Positions 52,660-60,781 are shown, numbered from the stretch's first letter. The stretch is DNA of 64,000 nucleotides from Desulfovibrio subterraneus (GCF_013340285.1 NZ_BLVO01000013.1:169574-233573), one strand, 5' to 3'. A program made the numbers and translations. Notes: a model not told the origin generated them from the sequence alone.

Positions 52660-53931
52660 ATGAATAGGCATTCAAGTTTTACTCGTGGAGCAGTTCATCA
52701 CTTGTTGAGACTGTCGTTCATAACCGGGGTCGCTCTTCTGGTCAGCTTGCTCTGTGTTGGCACACAAACCGCCGTGGCGCGAATGCTTTCCATCTATCCG
52801 GATTGTACGAGCATGCCTGCAGGGCTTGAGGATGCCTACTGCTCAATTGACGAAGCAGCCAAGGTTATGAAAGCGGGAGACGTTATGCTGTTCAAGGCAG
52901 GAGAGCACCGGCTGGATAAAGTGTATACTTTGAAGCCTGCCGGAACCAAGGACGCCCCTTGCATTTTAAGAGGCGAGGACGGTGCTGTTCTGAAAGGGAC
53001 CTTCGATAAGGCGACTAATATAAAAGAATTTGGCCCGGATGAGTATAGCGGCCTGAAACTGTTCGGTAGCTGGTTCCGGCTGGAACATCTTACCATTACT
53101 AACATCGGGGGAGGCATCAATCTTGTGGGCTCCAACGTGGTTGTGAAGGATGTGACAGTTCGTGATTATAGTAATTATGCGTTTATTTTGAATAAATCGT
53201 ACAATGTGGTATTTGACGGACTTGTAGCCAGTGGTTCGCGCTTTGAGCATGGCGTGTATCTCACCAGCGAAGGCAGTGAAATAACTTTCAGGAATTGCTT
53301 ATTCGAGGATACCGCCGTCAATGGCGTGCATATCAACGGCAAAAATATTCGAAATGTACTGATAGAACGGTGTGTATTTCGCAATAACAGCCGTGAATGG
53401 GGTGCCTGTATCACGCAGATGAACGGAGCATCTGGTATACGAATCTATAATAATTTGTTTTATAACAACAAAGGGCACATTTTTACTATGGGCGGAAGGG
53501 ATGTGCGCATTTACGGAAACACCGTCTATCAGGAGCCTCGTGGTAGAGAAGGGCAGGTGTTCGTGGTCACTGCTCCCCTTGTGGATTGGTCGGTAAAGCA
53601 GAACGTGTTCGCAACAAACACCCATGCCTTTGACGTGAAGTCTCCGGCATTTCTTGAGGGGGCGGAATTTGACTGGAACGTATATGGCCAAGATGCCTCG
53701 GAGCCGGATTCATTCTACAGCGGATACGGTATAGAAAAGAACGGAATGATTGATGCGAACGTTGAGTTTGTTCATGCTCCGTCAGGGACAGGCGAGGCAG
53801 ACTTGCGTTTGCGGTTCGGTTCGGACGGTGCAAGCGGAGCTCCCTTGCTTCCGGAACTTCGGGAGGATTGCGTCGGAGCAATGAGAAAGGATGGCGGGGT
53901 AATTGGTGCGTATGCTGAACCCGGTCATTAG
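52660..53931 (+). CDS. secreted right-handed beta-helix protein
   Basis: This 423-residue protein has a Sec signal (LSFITGVALLVSLLCVGTQT) and a right-handed parallel beta-helix built from repeats such as WFRLEHLTITNIGGG, NVVVKDVTVRDYSN, EITFRNCLFEDT and VLIERCVFRNNS. The fold is shared by pectate, alginate and chondroitin lyases and by epimerases, so it may cut or modify the exported polymer; no catalytic residues can be assigned. ATG 52660 has GGGAG five bases upstream. It is coupled to the ligase-like gene and followed by a terminator at 54047. Confidence 0.75.
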   Translation: MNRHSSFTRGAVHHLLRLSFITGVALLVSLLCVGTQTAVARMLSIYPDCTSMPAGLEDAYCSIDEAAKVMKAGDVMLFKAGEHRLDKVYTLKPAGTKDAPCILRGEDGAVLKGTFDKATNIKEFGPDEYSGLKLFGSWFRLEHLTITNIGGGINLVGSNVVVKDVTVRDYSNYAFILNKSYNVVFDGLVASGSRFEHGVYLTSEGSEITFRNCLFEDTAVNGVHINGKNIRNVLIERCVFRNNSREWGACITQMNGASGIRIYNNLFYNNKGHIFTMGGRDVRIYGNTVYQEPRGREGQVFVVTAPLVDWSVKQNVFATNTHAFDVKSPAFLEGAEFDWNVYGQDASEPDSFYSGYGIEKNGMIDANVEFVHAPSGTGEADLRLRFGSDGASGAPLLPELREDCVGAMRKDGGVIGAYAEPGH

Positions 53932-53993
53932 CTGAGGGTGTATCCGGCTTCAAGTGCAAGGAGAGCGCATCGCACTGGAGTCTGTAAGTTAAT

Positions 53994-54019
53994 CCGACAC
54001 ATGTCTTGTATTCCGACAG
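53994..54019. promoter_or_regulatory. candidate enhancer-binding sites before the acyltransferase gene
   Basis: CCGACACATGTC (53994-54005) and TCCGACAG (54012-54019) share the CCGACA core with sites before both PEP-CTERM genes. They lie 130-155 bases upstream of the sigma-54 promoter, a normal enhancer range. Confidence 0.45.
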
Positions 54020-54046
54020 TCTCATGTGGTGAAAAGGGCTTTCGAT

Positions 54047-54078
54047 AAGGCGAAGAAGTTACTTTCTTCGCCTTTCTT
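54047..54078 (+). terminator. terminator after the beta-helix gene
   Basis: An 11-base-pair stem, AAGGCGAAGAA/TTCTTCGCCTT, with a six-base loop is followed by TCTTTAT. It separates the ligase/beta-helix unit from the acyltransferase unit. Confidence 0.8.
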
Positions 54079-54148
54079 TATGCCATTTCCGCGCCCTTTT
54101 GCCGCCTGCGGTGAAAATCATGTGCATCGGAGTGTGGAACTGGCTTAC

Positions 54149-54164
54149 TGGCATGGAAATAGCT
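54149..54164 (+). promoter_or_regulatory. sigma-54 promoter of the acyltransferase/ThiF unit
   Basis: TGGCATGGAAATAGCT has GG and GC at the exact sigma-54 spacing. A second TGGCAC nearby (54164) is one base off in spacing. The predicted start is near 54176, about 50 bases before the ATG. Confidence 0.6.
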
Positions 54165-54226
54165 GGCACATACCGTTGGACCTTCGGGACTAACCCTGTG
54201 CACCTTTTACTTACGTGAGGTAGCTT

Positions 54227-55114
54227 ATGCTTACCGGGCAAGACAGACGCCGTACAATCCGCATCCGCCGATCTTCCCTGCTGCAATGCAAGTTGGGGGA
54301 TATTGACCGTCCGGCCATAAAGATTGCGGAAGAGCCGGATGAATACAAACAGGCGTTCGGCATCATATACGAAGAGTATTTGAAAGAAACCTACGCCAAG
54401 CCCCATGACAGTAAGTTGCTATACAGCGCGTATAGCATGCTGCCGAAAAGTGTGACTTTTATCTTCAAATCATATCTCGAAGTGCTCTCTACAGTCACGC
54501 TGGTGCAGGACACCAAGATTTTCGGACTGCCTATGGATTGCCTCTATAAGAGTGAAATTCAGGCATTGCGTGATTCTGGGCGAAAGGTGGCGGAAGTTGC
54601 CAACCTAGCCACTCGAAGGGTTAACAGGTGGTCCAATCTGATGATCTATCTGGCAAAAGCTCTGTATAGATATGCTATATTCTGCAAGGTCAATGACGTA
54701 GTAATTATGGTGAACCCCAAGCATGTCAGATTTTACAAGGAGATTTTGCTTTTCGAAGAATTTGGTGAAGAGAAGTACTACGAGTCAGTGGGTGCACCTG
54801 CCATTGCATTGCGGGCCAATATGGATTCGTTCAGCAAAAGTCTGGAAGGGGCATATTCAGAAACGGACTTTGAGACAGATCTCTACAGCTTTTTCGTTAA
54901 GGTAAACAACGACATAATTGAGCCCGAGATGCAGTACTCCGTAGAAAAAAACAGACTGCTCGACATGCAGCTGGCACGAGAACTATTCAAGGCCCGTCCA
55001 GAGCTATTGCAAAATCTTGATCCGAAGCAACGGGAATATTTGGAGGTGGCCTACCATCAGGCCTTGTTTTGCGGGGGGCTCTTTGGCGAAGGGGAGTTGA
55101 GAGGCCATGCCTGA
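54227..55114 (+). CDS. PEP-CTERM/exosortase-associated acyltransferase (FeeM-like)
   Basis: This 295-residue protein matches the layout of TIGR03694, an exosortase-linked relative of N-acyl amino acid synthases (GNAT fold): IIYEEYLKETYAKPHD near the start, then EIQALRDSGRKVAEVANLAT and IFCKVNDVVIMVNPKHVRFY. By analogy with FeeM it may join a fatty acyl group from acyl carrier protein to an amino group; the acceptor is not known. GAGG lies six bases before the ATG. It overlaps the ThiF-nitroreductase gene by eight bases and has its own sigma-54 promoter, which ties it to the PEP-CTERM regulon. Confidence 0.88.
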   Translation: MLTGQDRRRTIRIRRSSLLQCKLGDIDRPAIKIAEEPDEYKQAFGIIYEEYLKETYAKPHDSKLLYSAYSMLPKSVTFIFKSYLEVLSTVTLVQDTKIFGLPMDCLYKSEIQALRDSGRKVAEVANLATRRVNRWSNLMIYLAKALYRYAIFCKVNDVVIMVNPKHVRFYKEILLFEEFGEEKYYESVGAPAIALRANMDSFSKSLEGAYSETDFETDLYSFFVKVNNDIIEPEMQYSVEKNRLLDMQLARELFKARPELLQNLDPKQREYLEVAYHQALFCGGLFGEGELRGHA

Positions 55115-57182
55115 TACTGGAACGGATGCGGGAGCGGGGGCAAAGAGTAAGCTCGCGGCTCTTGGGCTGGACTGCCACGGCAGCTACGTGGACGAGGCTT
55201 TTTGCCGTAATCTGGGGCTGGTTGATTATGCGGGACAGCAGAAGCTGCATAATACCCGTGTTGCTATCGCAGGGATGGGCGGAGTAGGGGGCGTGCATCT
55301 CATGACGCTTGCCCGCACGGGTATCGGTGCGTTCAATGTGGCGGACATGGATTCTTTTGCAGTGGCGAATGTCAACCGGCAGTTCGGAGCAACGCTGGAC
55401 TCCTTTGGTAGGCCCAAACTGGATGTCATGGTGGAACTGGCCAGTTCCGTGAATCCGTGCATATGCTTCAAGACATTTCCTGAAGGCATTTCCGATGCTA
55501 ACCTAGATACCTTCCTGCAAGGTGTTGATATCGTAGTGGACGGCATTGACTTCTTTGCCTTCGAGATTCGCAGGCGTTTGTTCAAGCGGGCGCATGAGCT
55601 GGGAATTCCCGTAATCACGGCCGGTCCGTTGGGGTTCAGTACTGCTGTACTTGTGTTCATGCCTGACGGTATGGGCTTTGATGAGTATTTTGATATACAC
55701 GATGAGTTGCCGGAAAAACACAGATATCTACATTTTGCCATGGGTCTGGCTCCGCGCGCTACGCATCTGGCTTATCTGGACAGACGGTTTGTGGATATCC
55801 ATGAAAAGCGTGGGCCGTCATTACACATTGCCTGTCAACTTTGTGCTGCCATGACCGCTACAGAGGTGGTGCGCATAGTGCTTGGCAAGGGGCGGGTGCG
55901 TGCCGTGCCTTGCTTTACTCAGTTTGATCCTTATGTAGGGAAGTTCAGGAAAGGCCGGCTACCTATGGGGAACCGCAATCCATTGCAAAGAATTAAGATC
56001 GCGGTTGCCAAGAAGCTGTTCCTGGGTGGTGGTGGGCGCGAAGGGCTTGTTGTCCCCTCTAAGCCCCAGCTTGTCCGTCGTGGAGAGGCCGCTTTGGTAG
56101 AGGCGACTGAATACGTCATCCGTGCAGGGATGCAGGCTCCTTCGGGAGATAATGTTCAGCCGTGGCGGTTTTCACCCTTTGATGGGGGAGTCGATGTGAT
56201 TTTGCGGTCGGAGGCCGACCATTCATTTTTTAATTATCGTCAGATAGCGTCCTTGGTGGCCTGCGGTGCTGCCGTGGAGAATATGCGGATTGCCGCTGCA
56301 GCTATTGGCCTTGGACCACGTGTCACGCTGGTGCCAGATCCTGTGGAGCAGGCGGTGTCTCCTGTCGTGGCGCGTCTGGAGTTTGTGCCCGACGGGCTGG
56401 AGCGTGAGGGAGTGCTGCATGCTGCACTATGGCGGCGGTGCACCAATCGCAATATGTTCTCTGCCAAGCCTATACCACATGAAGTGTGTGAACGACTTTC
56501 ACGTATGGTATCCAGCGGTCACAGCGGTCTGGAAGATGTGAAGTTGCATTGGGTAACCGGCAAGTCGGAACGCAAATCACTGGCCAGAGCCCTGTTTCTT
56601 GCTGATCGTATCCGGGTGGAACGTCAGGATTTGCATGAATACTTCATGTCCATGGTGCGGTTTGATGCGCCGCGTGAGAGTGTATCTGGTGACGGTTTGC
56701 CCTTGAAGAATTTGTGTGCCGGTGTGGCCGGAGAGCAGTTCCTGAAGCTTATACGTCCGTGGAAGGCCATGAGGTTGGCAAACCTGACAGGTGTGGGCAG
56801 GCTTATGCCCATGCATTCAGCCTTGGGAATGATGCGTTCCGGCGGTGCTGGCCTGCTGACCGTAGGAAAGGCTGATATGCAGTCCGTCCTGCATGGAGGT
56901 CTGGCTGTAGAGCGTGTCTGGATCATGCTGGAGCATATGGGCTTCGCGTTCCAGCCCATGACAGCTATTACATTGTTCCGTCTGCGGGAAATGCTGGAAG
57001 GGGGAGAGGCCTTTTCTGACACGCATAACGGTTTTATGAGAGAGGCTTGGAGTATTGTCAGCGAGTTGTTCCCAGAGGTCAAAGGGCGTATACCGCTTAT
57101 GTTGTTTCGCGCCGGAATGGGGCCGAGGCTCAAGTACGGCACCTACCGTAGAGAACTGCATTCTTTTATACCCGCTTCGTAA
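55107..57182 (+). CDS. ThiF/E1-like adenylyltransferase fused to a nitroreductase domain
   Basis: This 691-residue protein has an E1/ThiF domain (residues about 30-310) with the nucleotide loop AGMGGVGGVH near 55, the DMDSF/NVNRQFG segment and FDPYVGKFRKG near the end. A flavin-dependent nitroreductase-like domain follows (about 325-691; AGMQAPSGDNVQPWRFSPF, then NYRQIASLVACGAAVENM). Only one CxxC (CQLC) is seen rather than the two of zinc-binding E1 proteins. The same two-domain architecture is known from mycobacterial Rv1355c-type proteins of unknown role. ThiF domains activate a carboxylate with ATP, and nitroreductase domains can oxidise or dehydrogenate; together with the FeeM-like partner this suggests acyl-amino-acid or peptide tailoring (inference). 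Confidence 0.85.
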   Translation: MPDTGTDAGAGAKSKLAALGLDCHGSYVDEAFCRNLGLVDYAGQQKLHNTRVAIAGMGGVGGVHLMTLARTGIGAFNVADMDSFAVANVNRQFGATLDSFGRPKLDVMVELASSVNPCICFKTFPEGISDANLDTFLQGVDIVVDGIDFFAFEIRRRLFKRAHELGIPVITAGPLGFSTAVLVFMPDGMGFDEYFDIHDELPEKHRYLHFAMGLAPRATHLAYLDRRFVDIHEKRGPSLHIACQLCAAMTATEVVRIVLGKGRVRAVPCFTQFDPYVGKFRKGRLPMGNRNPLQRIKIAVAKKLFLGGGGREGLVVPSKPQLVRRGEAALVEATEYVIRAGMQAPSGDNVQPWRFSPFDGGVDVILRSEADHSFFNYRQIASLVACGAAVENMRIAAAAIGLGPRVTLVPDPVEQAVSPVVARLEFVPDGLEREGVLHAALWRRCTNRNMFSAKPIPHEVCERLSRMVSSGHSGLEDVKLHWVTGKSERKSLARALFLADRIRVERQDLHEYFMSMVRFDAPRESVSGDGLPLKNLCAGVAGEQFLKLIRPWKAMRLANLTGVGRLMPMHSALGMMRSGGAGLLTVGKADMQSVLHGGLAVERVWIMLEHMGFAFQPMTAITLFRLREMLEGGEAFSDTHNGFMREAWSIVSELFPEVKGRIPLMLFRAGMGPRLKYGTYRRELHSFIPAS

Positions 57183-57259
57183 AAGAGACCTAGCCGTTTG
57201 CATTCAATATTATGCTTTGGCCTTATCAGCGTGAAGGCAGCAGGCGTGGTAGACAAGAA

Positions 57260-57287
57260 AAGCCCGTTTCCGAAAGGAAACGGGCTT
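57260..57287. terminator. bidirectional terminator between ThiF and PEP-CTERM gene 2
   Basis: A 12-base-pair stem, AAGCCCGTTTCC/GGAAACGGGCTT, is closed by a GAAA tetraloop. On the minus strand TTCTTG follows; on the plus strand T content is low, so it serves mainly the PEP-CTERM gene. Confidence 0.75.
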
Positions 57288-57314
57288 CATGTTTCGTAGG
57301 GGGAGAATAGTTGG

Positions 57315-58079
57315 TTAGGCTTTGTTCTTTCTGCGTGCCATATACATCAAGCCTGAAAGGCCGATGCCGAACAAGAGCCATGTGGCCGGTTCCGGGGTTG
57401 GCACGTTGATTTCCTCAAAGAGAACGTCGTTGGCACATGGAGCTATGGCGAGGCCGAGAGTAAATGTTGGCTCATCAAACCCCCATGACAGACCGGGAAA
57501 CAGCGAGAAAGCCCACGTTGAGGACACGGGAGTCTGATAGCCGTTACCGTCGGGTATTTCCCAACCGCTGTAAGTTGCTGTGCCGATAATGTCATCTGAG
57601 TCAATGCCATAATACCAGAAGTTGGCTGCAATAGGATGATTCTTGCGGGGGGTGCCGAGGCTATTGTTACTTTTGATATATATCCCGTCGAGCGGGATAT
57701 CTACTTTATAGATGTTCCAGATGCTGTTGGAAGATGCCCTGACAACATAGTCCCAATTGTTGTCCGTTTCAGGGTTGGCGTTGATGAAGATATCGCCGAA
57801 CCCCAGCTTGCTCCACAAACGACCGTTGTCGGTGAGCCTGCCTTTGTTATTCCGGAGTGTGTAGTCCGATTGATAGTTGATGGTCAGGCTGTCCAGGCCC
57901 AGGTGGCCGGATACGGAGCCTCCAAGAATATCCGGTATCCCATTCACATCCTTGACAGCGGCGTTGTTATATCCGGGCCATTCCTCAGCGGAATCTCCGA
58001 AATTGACAATGCTTGCGAAGGCGGACGAACTGAAGAGCAGCATGCAGATTGCTGCGTAAAGAAGGTATGCGGGTTTCAT
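57315..58079 (-). CDS. PEP-CTERM sorting-signal protein (cargo 2)
   Basis: This 254-residue protein has a Sec signal (MKPAYLLYAAICMLLFSSSAFA) and a C-terminal exosortase signal PTPEPATWLLFGIGLSGL followed by basic ARRKN. The body is rich in Asn, Asp and aromatic residues (NNWDYVVRASSNSIW), with no enzyme motif. It is unrelated in sequence to cargo 1 outside the sorting signal. AGGAG lies seven bases before the ATG. A sigma-54 promoter lies 43-58 bases upstream, with candidate enhancer sites beyond it, as for cargo 1. Confidence 0.92.
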   Translation of the reverse strand: MKPAYLLYAAICMLLFSSSAFASIVNFGDSAEEWPGYNNAAVKDVNGIPDILGGSVSGHLGLDSLTINYQSDYTLRNNKGRLTDNGRLWSKLGFGDIFINANPETDNNWDYVVRASSNSIWNIYKVDIPLDGIYIKSNNSLGTPRKNHPIAANFWYYGIDSDDIIGTATYSGWEIPDGNGYQTPVSSTWAFSLFPGLSWGFDEPTFTLGLAIAPCANDVLFEEINVPTPEPATWLLFGIGLSGLMYMARRKNKA

Positions 58080-58121
58080 TGTGTGTCTCCTGAAGCAAAT
58101 TGAGTGAGCATCCAGAACTAT

Positions 58122-58137
58122 AGCACAATATATGCCA
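58122..58137 (-). promoter_or_regulatory. sigma-54 promoter of PEP-CTERM gene 2
   Basis: The minus strand reads TGGCATATATTGTGCT, with -24 GG and -12 GC at the exact spacing. The predicted start is near 58110. Confidence 0.68.
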
Positions 58138-58189
58138 ACGCTCTGAAGCCCGCATCACTGCAAGAGAGCTAATTTATGGAAATGTAAAA

Positions 58190-58220
58190 CTGTCCGACGG
58201 TAGTTGGTGGACATTGTCGG
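58190..58220. promoter_or_regulatory. candidate enhancer-binding sites before PEP-CTERM gene 2
   Basis: CTGTCCGACGG (58190-58200) and GGACATTGTCGG (58209-58220) both contain TGTC/GACA half-sites; the second is CCGACA-A-TGTC on the other strand. They lie 55-85 bases upstream of the sigma-54 promoter. Confidence 0.45.
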
Positions 58221-58228
58221 AAAAGGTA

Positions 58229-58969
58229 TCAGTGGGTAGTTTCATTCCGATAGCAGTCTCCGTCTGTGCAGCTCATGATGCGGTTCCGTTCGGAATCCCG
58301 TGCTGCATCAAGCGCCTTGGTAGCGTTGTCAAATACTTCAATGGCAGATGTGCATTTTTCAAAAGCGGTACTGCACATGCCGAAGGCTATGGCATCCGGA
58401 ATTGTAGACTTGAGCTTGCGGAATACAGACATTACCTGAGCCTCCAAGCGTCTTGCCAATACTTGCGCGCCCGTTTCGTCTGTGTTTGCAAGCAGAAGTG
58501 TGTAATTGTTCTGGTCTATACGTGAAAAAGTATCCGTGTTGCGGATGGCTGTCGCTACAGTTTCGGAGAATGTTCTGTGAATATAGTCCGGCGTTTTGCC
58601 CAATTCTTTGGCCAGAGAACGTGCGTTCAGGATTGTGAAGTGGACAACTGAGAGAGGTTGGTCGTTTCGTTTGCTCTTGGCAAATTCAACGTCCAGCGCT
58701 TTGAAGAAGAAGCGGTTATTGTAGGTCTTAGTTAGCGGGTCAACAAGAATCATGTCTTGAAGTTTATGTTGGGAATATACGAACAGGCACACAAAAATGC
58801 CGATGTAGGTAGCAGCATAGAGGAATAGGGGGGTGACATTGCAGGCTCCAGCCTCAGACACGACGGTATAACGAATGGCAAGCCAGCCTGCAGGAAACAA
58901 CAACAGAGAGGCCCCCAGCACCTTGGCATTGCGGGAGAAGTGTGGCGTGTTCAGTAATGTCTTGATCAT
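58229..58969 (-). CDS. membrane protein with degenerate GGDEF domain and intact I-site
   Basis: This 246-residue protein has two N-terminal membrane helices (VLGASLLLFPAGWLAIRY and LFLYAATYIGIFVCLFVY) and a GGDEF-fold domain starting DPLTKTYNNRFFF. The catalytic signature is replaced by DQNNY, so it should not make cyclic-di-GMP. Five residues upstream the inhibitory-site RxxD motif (RNTD) is kept, which in proteins such as PelD serves as a cyclic-di-GMP receptor. The ATG at 58969 has GGAGG eight bases upstream; an upstream GTG at 59011 lacks one. It lies 48 bases after the active cyclase gene, probably in one transcript. Confidence 0.83.
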   Translation of the reverse strand: MIKTLLNTPHFSRNAKVLGASLLLFPAGWLAIRYTVVSEAGACNVTPLFLYAATYIGIFVCLFVYSQHKLQDMILVDPLTKTYNNRFFFKALDVEFAKSKRNDQPLSVVHFTILNARSLAKELGKTPDYIHRTFSETVATAIRNTDTFSRIDQNNYTLLLANTDETGAQVLARRLEAQVMSVFRKLKSTIPDAIAFGMCSTAFEKCTSAIEVFDNATKALDAARDSERNRIMSCTDGDCYRNETTH

Positions 58970-59017
58970 GCGTGCGGCCTCCGTTTTTTGAAGAAGCGTA
59001 TCTGTGACCACCTTCAG

Positions 59018-60679
59018 CTAGCATGCCCGTTTGTTGTGATACATGCGTGCATCGGCCTTTTTTAACAGATCTTCATAGCTGTCTCCATCATCAGGATATA
59101 TGGCATAGCCCAGCGAACCATTAATGGAGGTTTTCTGCTCATCAATGATATAGGGCTCTCCCGTAATTTCCCGAATTTTGATTATGAACGTCTGAGCTGC
59201 AGCGGCGGTGCCGATATCCGGCAGCAGGAAGATGAATTCATCTCCACCGAATCTAGCAACTGTGTCCGAGGCTCTCACTGTCCGTTCCAGCCGGTTGCCC
59301 ACTGCTCTTAACAGCAGATCTCCAATATGGTGGCCTAGCGTGTCATTAATTTGCTTGAATCCGTCTAGGTCCATAATCATGAAGGTGAACTGTGCGTTCG
59401 TTCGCTTACAGCGCTTGATTTCCTGCTGGATGCGCTCCTCAAACAGCAGGCGGTTGGGCAGCTGGGTGAGTTTGTCATAATAGGCCAGCTTGCGGATGTT
59501 GGCTTCCGCGTGTCTCTGCGATGTCGTGTCCTGTATGGATATGACATAGCCTGCAAGACCGTCGTTGCTGGGTACCATGCTGATTCGGTATTGTACGAAA
59601 TGCTTTTCCTCGTTGATGTTAAGCCATGAATTGATGACCTGCTCTGCGCCAGTTTTTGCATTTTTGAGGGCTTCGAGCATTTCATGTCGTGATATGTTGC
59701 AAGCATCGGAGATGATCCAGATCGGATTTCCCAGCCGCAGTATCTCCGGTTTGTCCAGAAACTCTCCTGCCGCCGAGTTGAAATAGATAATGCCAAGGTG
59801 TTCATCGGTGCCGATGATGCCCGTTTTGAAGGTGTGGGTAAGTACCTTCTCAAGAAAGGTTGCGCTGCTTGTGTTTCCTTCCTGATGAGAGTCTGGAGAG
59901 TGTGTCAGTGCCGTTGACTGGCGTATCGGGCATTCACAGCGACCGGTGAGAAAATCCTCACGGGAGATGGTGCCCGCGGGTTTGCCTTCATCATCAACTA
60001 CTACAGCGATATCTATGGATTTGAGCAGGAAGGTGGAAAGAAAGAGGTGCAGACAGTCTTCATTGGGAATGATCAAGGTTCCAAGGGCTACTTCAGAAGC
60101 TTTGGTGTTCCATATGTCACATCCGCGTTCGATAAGGGAGCTGACCAGCTTGTCCGTAATAATACCTTCCGGATGGCCATTTTCATTAACGACTATGGCA
60201 AGGCGGCTGTGCGCAGTGAAGAGGGTTTTGTGGACTGTATAGATGCTATCAGAGTTGTTGACTATCTCATATTTTTCCGGTGAGAGCAGGCGTTCTGTAT
60301 AGCAATTTTCGTTTGAGAATAGCTGTGATATTATTTCAGTAGTGTTTGTGTATCCAATTGGTGCTTTTTCATCTGTAACAACGAACAATGTTCCCATTCG
60401 TATGTTTGAACATGTTAAGTGCGTGAGTATGTTGTCTGTGTGGGATACCGTTATGATGTTATCTTTGTGAAGGTGCTGATTCTTCTGGTCGTTGGTTAAA
60501 ATTATTTTAAGGCATTGCAGTGCCGAAGCGGTGGTGAAGTCGCCGTTATTTGTTTCTATAGGAATAGTTGATGCGTTGTTTTCTACTAGTTCTTTGGCAA
60601 TGTCGTGAGGTGATGCATCGTACGGTACGAACGGCATTGGAAAGAGTCGCAGTTTATTAAAAGTTGTCAGGCCTATCAT
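59018..60679 (-). CDS. diguanylate cyclase with CBS-like, PAS and GGDEF domains
   Basis: This 553-residue cytoplasmic protein has CBS-like repeats (to about residue 265; ILTHLTCSNIRMGTLFVVTD, HSRLAIVVNENGHPEGIITD, DIAVVVDDEGKPAG), a PAS domain (about 280-405; GIIGTDEHLGIIYFNSAAGEF) and a GGDEF domain with intact FGGDEF at about residue 477. An RxxD inhibitory site (RASD) lies five residues before it. It should make cyclic-di-GMP from GTP and be feedback-inhibited. The CBS region may bind a nucleotide, which would couple activity to energy state. The ATG at 60679 has GAGG six bases upstream, and the upstream TTG is rejected. Confidence 0.9.
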   Translation of the reverse strand: MIGLTTFNKLRLFPMPFVPYDASPHDIAKELVENNASTIPIETNNGDFTTASALQCLKIILTNDQKNQHLHKDNIITVSHTDNILTHLTCSNIRMGTLFVVTDEKAPIGYTNTTEIISQLFSNENCYTERLLSPEKYEIVNNSDSIYTVHKTLFTAHSRLAIVVNENGHPEGIITDKLVSSLIERGCDIWNTKASEVALGTLIIPNEDCLHLFLSTFLLKSIDIAVVVDDEGKPAGTISREDFLTGRCECPIRQSTALTHSPDSHQEGNTSSATFLEKVLTHTFKTGIIGTDEHLGIIYFNSAAGEFLDKPEILRLGNPIWIISDACNISRHEMLEALKNAKTGAEQVINSWLNINEEKHFVQYRISMVPSNDGLAGYVISIQDTTSQRHAEANIRKLAYYDKLTQLPNRLLFEERIQQEIKRCKRTNAQFTFMIMDLDGFKQINDTLGHHIGDLLLRAVGNRLERTVRASDTVARFGGDEFIFLLPDIGTAAAAQTFIIKIREITGEPYIIDEQKTSINGSLGYAIYPDDGDSYEDLLKKADARMYHNKRAC

Positions 60680-60725
60680 GGCGTGCCTCAGGTTGTTATC
60701 TCTTGCCAAAAGTTAGGGCAGAAGT

Positions 60726-60741
60726 TGGCACAATAATAGCA
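60726..60741 (+). promoter_or_regulatory. sigma-54 promoter of the right PilZ gene
   Basis: TGGCACAATAATAGCA has a perfect -24 TGGCAC and the -12 GC at exact spacing. The predicted start is near 60753, giving a leader of about 75 bases. No CCGACA-type enhancer site is evident upstream, so PrsR or the riboswitch-controlled regulator could each be the activator. Confidence 0.75.
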
Positions 60742-60763
60742 ACTAGCAATGTACTCACGTGGC

Positions 60764-60781
60764 GACATCGTTTGCGATGTC
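60764..60781 (+). other. hairpin in the leader of the right PilZ gene
   Basis: GACATCG pairs with CGATGTC around a TTTG loop, about ten bases after the predicted transcription start. It may stabilise the message or be an operator; no T run follows. Confidence 0.4.

Noticed and set aside
54164-54180. Second TGGCAC as an alternative sigma-54 promoter before the acyltransferase
   Set aside because: Spacing to the following G/C is one base off; the upstream TGGCAT element fits exactly.
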